A DNA stretch of 57,026 bases. It comes from Desulfobacteraceae bacterium (GTDB lineage Bacteria > Desulfobacterota > Desulfobacteria > Desulfobacterales > Desulfosalsimonadaceae). Position numbers and translations under genes: made by a program. The stretch is from NCBI GenBank assembly GCA_003599885.1, contig QZKW01000033.1:1-57026 (forward strand), read 5' to 3'. Numbering within the stretch: the stretch's first letter is position 1; each line of letters opens with the position of its first letter. Of this stretch, positions 53,776-57,026 are shown in pieces. The notes beneath the pieces were generated by a model, which saw only the letters and a list, made by a program, of their open reading frames with translations, had not been told where the DNA came from and made no database searches.

Positions 53776-54468
53776 ATGACAACAACAACCCATACTCATT
53801 CCTGTGCCGGTGTAATTCTTGCCGGCGGTTTAAGCAGCCGGTTTCTCGGCCGGAACAAAGCCTTTATCGATATCGGCGAACACCGGATCATTGATCATAT
53901 ATATGATGTTTTCAAGTCTGTTTTCGATGAAATCATTCTGGTGACCAACCAGCCTTCGGATTATCTTGACTGGGACGTGACCATCGTCACCGATGTCTAT
54001 CCGGCCCGGAGTTCTTTGACCGGTATTTATTCCGGCCTGTTTTATGCAGAGCATCCGTATGTGTTTGTTTCCGCCTGTGACACGCCGTTTTTAAAAAAAG
54101 AAATAGTGGAAACTGTGGTTGCGGCCATTGAGCCGGGAGATGCCGTGGTGATTCCTCAGACGGCGGGAGGCACGGAGCAGCTCTGCGCCGCTTATTCCAA
54201 AACTTGTCTGTCTCTGATGGAAAAGCAAATCCGGGAAGAGCAATTCCAGATCAAGCGGCTGTTCCGGAAAGTCAGGGTCAAGAAAATCCCGGAACATGTT
54301 TTGAGAGAGTGCGACCCGGAACTCATCTCTTTTTTTAATATCAATACGGGCGAAGATTACGAAAAAGCCAAGGAATGGCAGGCAAATAACCACCTGGGCC
54401 GCAGGCCGGAGACTGAGTTCCCGCATCCGGAATGCATTATACCGGAATGCATGATAAAGGAGAAATGA
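53776..54468 (+). CDS. mobA: Molybdenum cofactor guanylyltransferase MobA (230 aa)
   Basis: Nucleotidyltransferase fold with GVILAGGLSSRFLGRNKAF (GTP loop) and VSACDTPFLKKE (Mg-binding DxP). It adds GMP to molybdenum cofactor, giving MGD used by formate dehydrogenases and other DMSO-reductase-type enzymes. The start is chosen at 53776, where similarity begins; the upstream region is hydrophobic and not conserved. moaE follows one base after the stop. Confidence 0.93.
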   Translation: MTTTTHTHSCAGVILAGGLSSRFLGRNKAFIDIGEHRIIDHIYDVFKSVFDEIILVTNQPSDYLDWDVTIVTDVYPARSSLTGIYSGLFYAEHPYVFVSACDTPFLKKEIVETVVAAIEPGDAVVIPQTAGGTEQLCAAYSKTCLSLMEKQIREEQFQIKRLFRKVRVKKIPEHVLRECDPELISFFNINTGEDYEKAKEWQANNHLGRRPETEFPHPECIIPECMIKEK

Positions 54469-54469
54469 T

Positions 54470-54829
54470 ATGGACCTTCAGCACATGATGAATCAAATCA
54501 AGCAGCGTTCCGATTTTGACAGGGTGGGCATGATTCTCGCGCACAACGGTGTGGTCCGGGGAACCTCCCGGGATGGCCGGAAGGTTTCCGGGTTGCGCGT
54601 TTCCGTGGACCACGACAAGTTGCAGCGGATTCTTGACAGGGAGCGGCAGACACCCGGCATTGTTGAAATTAGTATAGAAATTGCCGAAGACAGGGATTTG
54701 TCCGTGGGCGATGATGTCATGGTCCTTATCGTTGCCGGCGACATCCGGGATACGGTTATTTCCGTTCTGGAGCGCACCCTGAACGCGGTGAAGGCGACGG
54801 TTACCCAGAAAACGGAATATTTTGTCTGA
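54470..54829 (+). CDS. moaE: Molybdopterin synthase catalytic subunit MoaE-like (119 aa)
   Basis: Short MoaE: GMILAHNGVVRGTSRDGRKV, LRVSVDHDKLQRI, a mid-domain SIEIAEDRDLSVGDDVMVLI and NAVKATVTQKTEYF, which carries the catalytic lysines. It transfers sulfur from MoaD to precursor Z. Family proteins are usually 140-150 residues; the missing 25 are at the C-terminus (RWVED-type end). moaD is not adjacent. GGAGAA ribosome site within the mobA end. Confidence 0.82.
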   Translation: MDLQHMMNQIKQRSDFDRVGMILAHNGVVRGTSRDGRKVSGLRVSVDHDKLQRILDRERQTPGIVEISIEIAEDRDLSVGDDVMVLIVAGDIRDTVISVLERTLNAVKATVTQKTEYFV

Positions 54830-54950
54830 TTCCAATTCGCATTCAAGCGGCAGCAGCAACGGCCGCGTTGTCGGCTCCTCAACGTATAAAACATACGTCT
54901 GCGTCGCCTCCTTCTTGCCGCCTTGATGTCATCTTGAATGCGAAATGGAA
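54830..54950. repeat. Long inverted repeat between moaE and moaC
   Basis: TTCCAATTCGCATTCAAG (54830-54847) matches the reverse complement of 54933-54950 in 17 of 18 positions. Inner dyads (CGGCA/TGCCG; ACGTAT-AAAAC-ATACGT) make a nested structure of 121 nt. It fills almost the whole gap, and its 3' end lies about 25 bases before the moaC ATG. It could be a leader RNA or a mobile repeat. Confidence 0.75.
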
Positions 54951-54975
54951 TGAATCTATTTATAGGGGAGAGCAT

Positions 54976-55458
54976 ATGTCCGATTTTACCCATATGGATG
55001 AACAGGGCCGGGTGCGGATGGTGGATGTCAGCCGGAAAGCGCCAACAGACCGGGTGGCTGTTGCCGGGGCAAAAATCTCCATGAATCCGGAAACCTTTCG
55101 CAAAGTGATCGACAACACGGTGCGTAAAGGCAATGTGCTTGAAACCGCCCGAATTGCCGGGATCATGGCTGCCAAAAAAACATGGGATCTGATCCCCATG
55201 TGTCACCCGTTAAATGTTGTCCATGTGCAGGTCGATTTTTTCCCGGATGAAGAAACCAGCTCCATCCGGATTTCCGCCAGTGTTCGCATTTGTGACCGGA
55301 CAGGGGTTGAAATGGAGGCGCTCACGGCGGCATCCGTGGCGGCCCTCACCATTTATGACATGTGCAAATCCCATGACCGCGCAATGGTTATATCCGGTAT
55401 TTGTGTGCTGGAGAAATCCGGCGGCAAGAGCGGTACATACGTCCGTCAGGCGGATTGA
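54976..55458 (+). CDS. moaC: Cyclic pyranopterin monophosphate synthase MoaC (160 aa)
   Basis: Second step of molybdopterin synthesis (EC 4.6.1.17). DLIPMCHPLNVVHVQVDF and RTGVEMEALTAASVAAL hold the active site. ATG 54976 is chosen because similarity starts at MSDFTHMDEQG and GGGGAGAG is upstream; the earlier codons read through an inverted repeat. moaA is not in the window. Confidence 0.97.
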   Translation: MSDFTHMDEQGRVRMVDVSRKAPTDRVAVAGAKISMNPETFRKVIDNTVRKGNVLETARIAGIMAAKKTWDLIPMCHPLNVVHVQVDFFPDEETSSIRISASVRICDRTGVEMEALTAASVAALTIYDMCKSHDRAMVISGICVLEKSGGKSGTYVRQAD

Positions 55459-55558
55459 CCGCAAGTTCAGTTGTTATCAACTTTTACGTTTCAACTTCCC
55501 AAAGCGCTGTCAATGCCTGGCAACAGGCCACCCCAACCCCAAAAGAAGAGGAGCGTTT

Positions 55559-56821
55559 ATGACCCATTCCGGAAACCGGTTTTTATCAAATGCCCGGCTC
55601 ATTCAGCCGTCTGCCATTTTCCTCTGCGCGTTTGGGCTGATTTTAATGTTTGCGGCTGACAGCGCAGCTTTGGGCACCACCTGGGTTGCCTCAGACACAA
55701 CACCTGCGATTGAACCGGTTGCTTCGTCTGATCTCCCGGCGTTTGAAGATGACTTGAATTTTGATGATCTGGCGGCGGCGGTTAACGGCAGCATTGGTTA
55801 TTACCGGAAGCTTCCGGCGTCAAAAATGATTGCCTTTGGCAAAGAAGAATATCCGGCATCCCACCTGGCCCGGTCCCTTGAATTTTTTCTGGCGTTTATC
55901 GAAGCAAAACCAACTGCTGCGGAACTCACCGCCTTTATTGATAAAAACTATCAGGTGTATGCGTTTACGGACCGCAACAAACCGGTTCCTGTTCTGTTTA
56001 CCGGGTATTATGAGCCTTTTCTGAACGGCAGCCGGGTCCGGACAGAGGTCTACCGGTACCCGGTCTATCCCCGGCCGGATGATCTCGTCACCTTCAACCT
56101 TTCGGATTTTTCCGGCGGGTGTGCTGAAAAATCCGGGGTTGGCAGGTCTCTTTCCGGCAGTGTGGTGCCGTATTACGACCGAAGCCAGATTGAAAATACC
56201 GACATACTGGCAAGCCGCCTGTCTCCCATTGCCTGGGTGGACGACCGGGTGGGCTTGTTTTTCCTCCAGATTCAGGGGTCAGGGAAAATCCGTCTGACCG
56301 ACGGGACCCTGCTGAATGTGCATTATCTCATCTCAAACGGCCATCCTTACCGGAGCATCGGCAATTATCTGATCAAGAATAAAAAAATGAAAAAAGAGGA
56401 TGTCTCCATGCAATCCATCAAAGAGTATCTTTACAATCATCCTGAAGAAATTCAGAATATTCTCCATTCAAACCCAAGATATGTATTTTTCGAAACCCGC
56501 GAAACCGGGCCTGTGGGATGTTTTAATATCGAGCTGACGCCGGGCCGGTCCGTGGCCCTGGACCGGCAGATCGCCCCGGCCGGGGCTTTTGGGTTTATCA
56601 TCAGTGAAAAGCCGGTGGCGGACTGTTCCGGGAAGATACAGTCCTGGGAGCCGTTTTCACGGTTTGTGGTGAATCAGGATACCGGCAGTGCGATTCAGGG
56701 GCCGGGGAGGGCGGATATCTTTTGGGGGAACGGGGCTTATGCGGAGCTGGCTGCAGGGTATATGAAGCAGACGGGGAATTTGTATTTTCTGGTGTTGAAG
56801 CCGGAGATAGCAGGACCATAA
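55559..56821 (+). CDS. mltA: Membrane-bound lytic murein transglycosylase A (420 aa)
   Basis: MltA domain (LFTGYYEPFLNGSRVRTE, YPVYPRPDDLV, VGLFFLQIQGSGKIRL) followed by a C-terminal 3D domain (IQGPGRADIFWGNGAYAELA) with the catalytic aspartate of the double-psi beta barrel. N-terminal hydrophobic segment (IFLCAFGLILMFAADSA) acts as signal; no lipobox cysteine is visible, so attachment may be different. It cleaves peptidoglycan to 1,6-anhydro-muropeptides. GAGGAG precedes the ATG; the longer upstream frame overlaps moaC and is not used. Confidence 0.94.
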   Translation: MTHSGNRFLSNARLIQPSAIFLCAFGLILMFAADSAALGTTWVASDTTPAIEPVASSDLPAFEDDLNFDDLAAAVNGSIGYYRKLPASKMIAFGKEEYPASHLARSLEFFLAFIEAKPTAAELTAFIDKNYQVYAFTDRNKPVPVLFTGYYEPFLNGSRVRTEVYRYPVYPRPDDLVTFNLSDFSGGCAEKSGVGRSLSGSVVPYYDRSQIENTDILASRLSPIAWVDDRVGLFFLQIQGSGKIRLTDGTLLNVHYLISNGHPYRSIGNYLIKNKKMKKEDVSMQSIKEYLYNHPEEIQNILHSNPRYVFFETRETGPVGCFNIELTPGRSVALDRQIAPAGAFGFIISEKPVADCSGKIQSWEPFSRFVVNQDTGSAIQGPGRADIFWGNGAYAELAAGYMKQTGNLYFLVLKPEIAGP

Positions 56822-56879
56822 AAAGCGGTTTTCCCTTAACCCTACAACGCAAGTTAATTATTTTTTTCTTGCTCCAAAT

Positions 56880-56919
56880 CCATTTTTCGGATATATTACG
56901 CAACAAACCCGAAAAATGG
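56880..56919 (+). promoter_or_regulatory. Hairpin overlapping the ribosome site of the last gene
   Basis: CCATTTTTCGG (56880-56890) pairs with CCGAAAAATGG (56909-56919); the right arm contains the first bases of GGAGG (56918-56922). A hairpin hiding the ribosome site is a known way for insertion sequences to limit transposase made from read-through transcripts. Confidence 0.6.
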
Positions 56920-56928
56920 AGGTAACCC

Positions 56929-57026
56929 ATGCTGCCTGATATACGACAATCTGATTATCTTTATCCTGTGCCTAAATTTGATTTAAATCAGGATGATGTT
57001 GAGGGATTTACACAAGAACTCAAAGG
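56929..57026 (+). CDS. Probable transposase N-terminus (partial, 32 aa visible)
   Basis: ATG at 56929 follows GGAGG by 6 bases; the frame is open to the window end and reads MLPDIRQSDYLYPVPKFDLN followed by QDDVEGFTQELK. The start resembles N-termini of IS701-type DDE transposases, but the visible part is too short for certainty. Confidence 0.5.
   Translation, partial: MLPDIRQSDYLYPVPKFDLNQDDVEGFTQELK

Larger units (their letters stand above)
56837..57026 (+). mobile_element. Left end of an insertion sequence, truncated by the window
   Basis: A sharp change from mltA sequence is seen 15 bp after its stop: TTAACCCTACAACGCAAGTT (56837-56856) looks like a terminal repeat. It is followed by an AT-rich run, a hairpin at the ribosome site and a new reading frame. 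The right end lies beyond the window, so the repeat is not confirmed. Confidence 0.5.

Noticed and set aside
54493-55206. Long minus-strand frame (237 codons) opposite moaE and moaC
   Set aside because: It is antisense to two recognised genes and crosses the inverted repeat; its composition is not protein-like.
55214-55558. N-terminal extension of MltA upstream of 55559
   Set aside because: It overlaps moaC in another frame, is cysteine/arginine-rich and precedes a good signal sequence with its own GAGGAG site.

Overview
The window looks like chromosome of a sulfate-reducing deltaproteobacterium (Desulfobacterota, most likely a Desulfobacteraceae or Desulfosarcina-type relative). The strongest evidence is a dissimilatory sulfite reductase locus, dsrA-dsrB-dsrD-dsrN, at 44.3-48.6 kb with a tetraheme cytochrome c3 beside it. 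Acyl-CoA ligases and a PEP carboxykinase fit an organism that oxidises fatty acids and runs gluconeogenesis. This placement comes from gene content only; no database search was possible.

Layout. 0-1.4 kb is decayed: a frameshifted VTT/DedA-type membrane gene, a perfect 76-bp palindrome, and the last 29 codons of a YoeB-type toxin. 1.4-10.1 kb holds pckA, a large two-part dehydrogenase (quinate-dehydrogenase-like N-terminus, acyl-ACP-reductase-like C-terminus), a B12-binding radical SAM enzyme, a helix-turn-helix regulator and a long-chain acyl-CoA synthetase. 10.1-13.6 kb is an AT-rich accessory patch: a TIR-domain protein, a secreted Sel1-repeat/trypsin-like protease, and MITE-like repeats. 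13.6-22.2 kb holds a DUF486 membrane protein, an RRM protein and DEAD-box helicase pair, typA, degV, a second acyl-CoA ligase and a cytidylate-kinase-like protein.

22.2-33.5 kb is one long minus-strand information-processing cluster, in transcription order rimP-nusA-infB-DUF503-rbfA-nrnA-truB-rpsO-pnp-dut-MBL hydrolase. 33.6-39.0 kb is a second one: infC-rpmI-rplT-pheS-pheT-merR-like followed by tRNA-Gly(CCC). infC appears to start at the rare codon AUA and is separated from rpmI by a terminator-like hairpin. 39.2-41.9 kb carries two paralogous YkgJ-type cysteine-cluster proteins around an SDR-fold protein that lacks the catalytic lysine. 42.0-44.0 kb holds a dapA-like gene and a TPR gene. 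The dsr operon follows, with a near-consensus sigma-70 promoter (TTGACA-N17-TATTAT) and a leader of about 220 nt.

48.7-57.0 kb joins electron transfer (cytochrome c3, flavodoxin-ferredoxin fusion), protein export (tatB-tatC) and molybdenum cofactor synthesis (moaB on one strand; mobA-moaE-moaC on the other), with pyrR in between. This is sensible because many molybdoenzymes leave the cell folded through Tat. The window ends with mltA and the left end of what looks like an insertion sequence.

The best candidates for something little described are the quinate-dehydrogenase/acyl-reductase fusion, the YkgJ-SDR-YkgJ cluster, and the TIR plus Sel1-protease pair. None can be proven a new system from this sequence alone.
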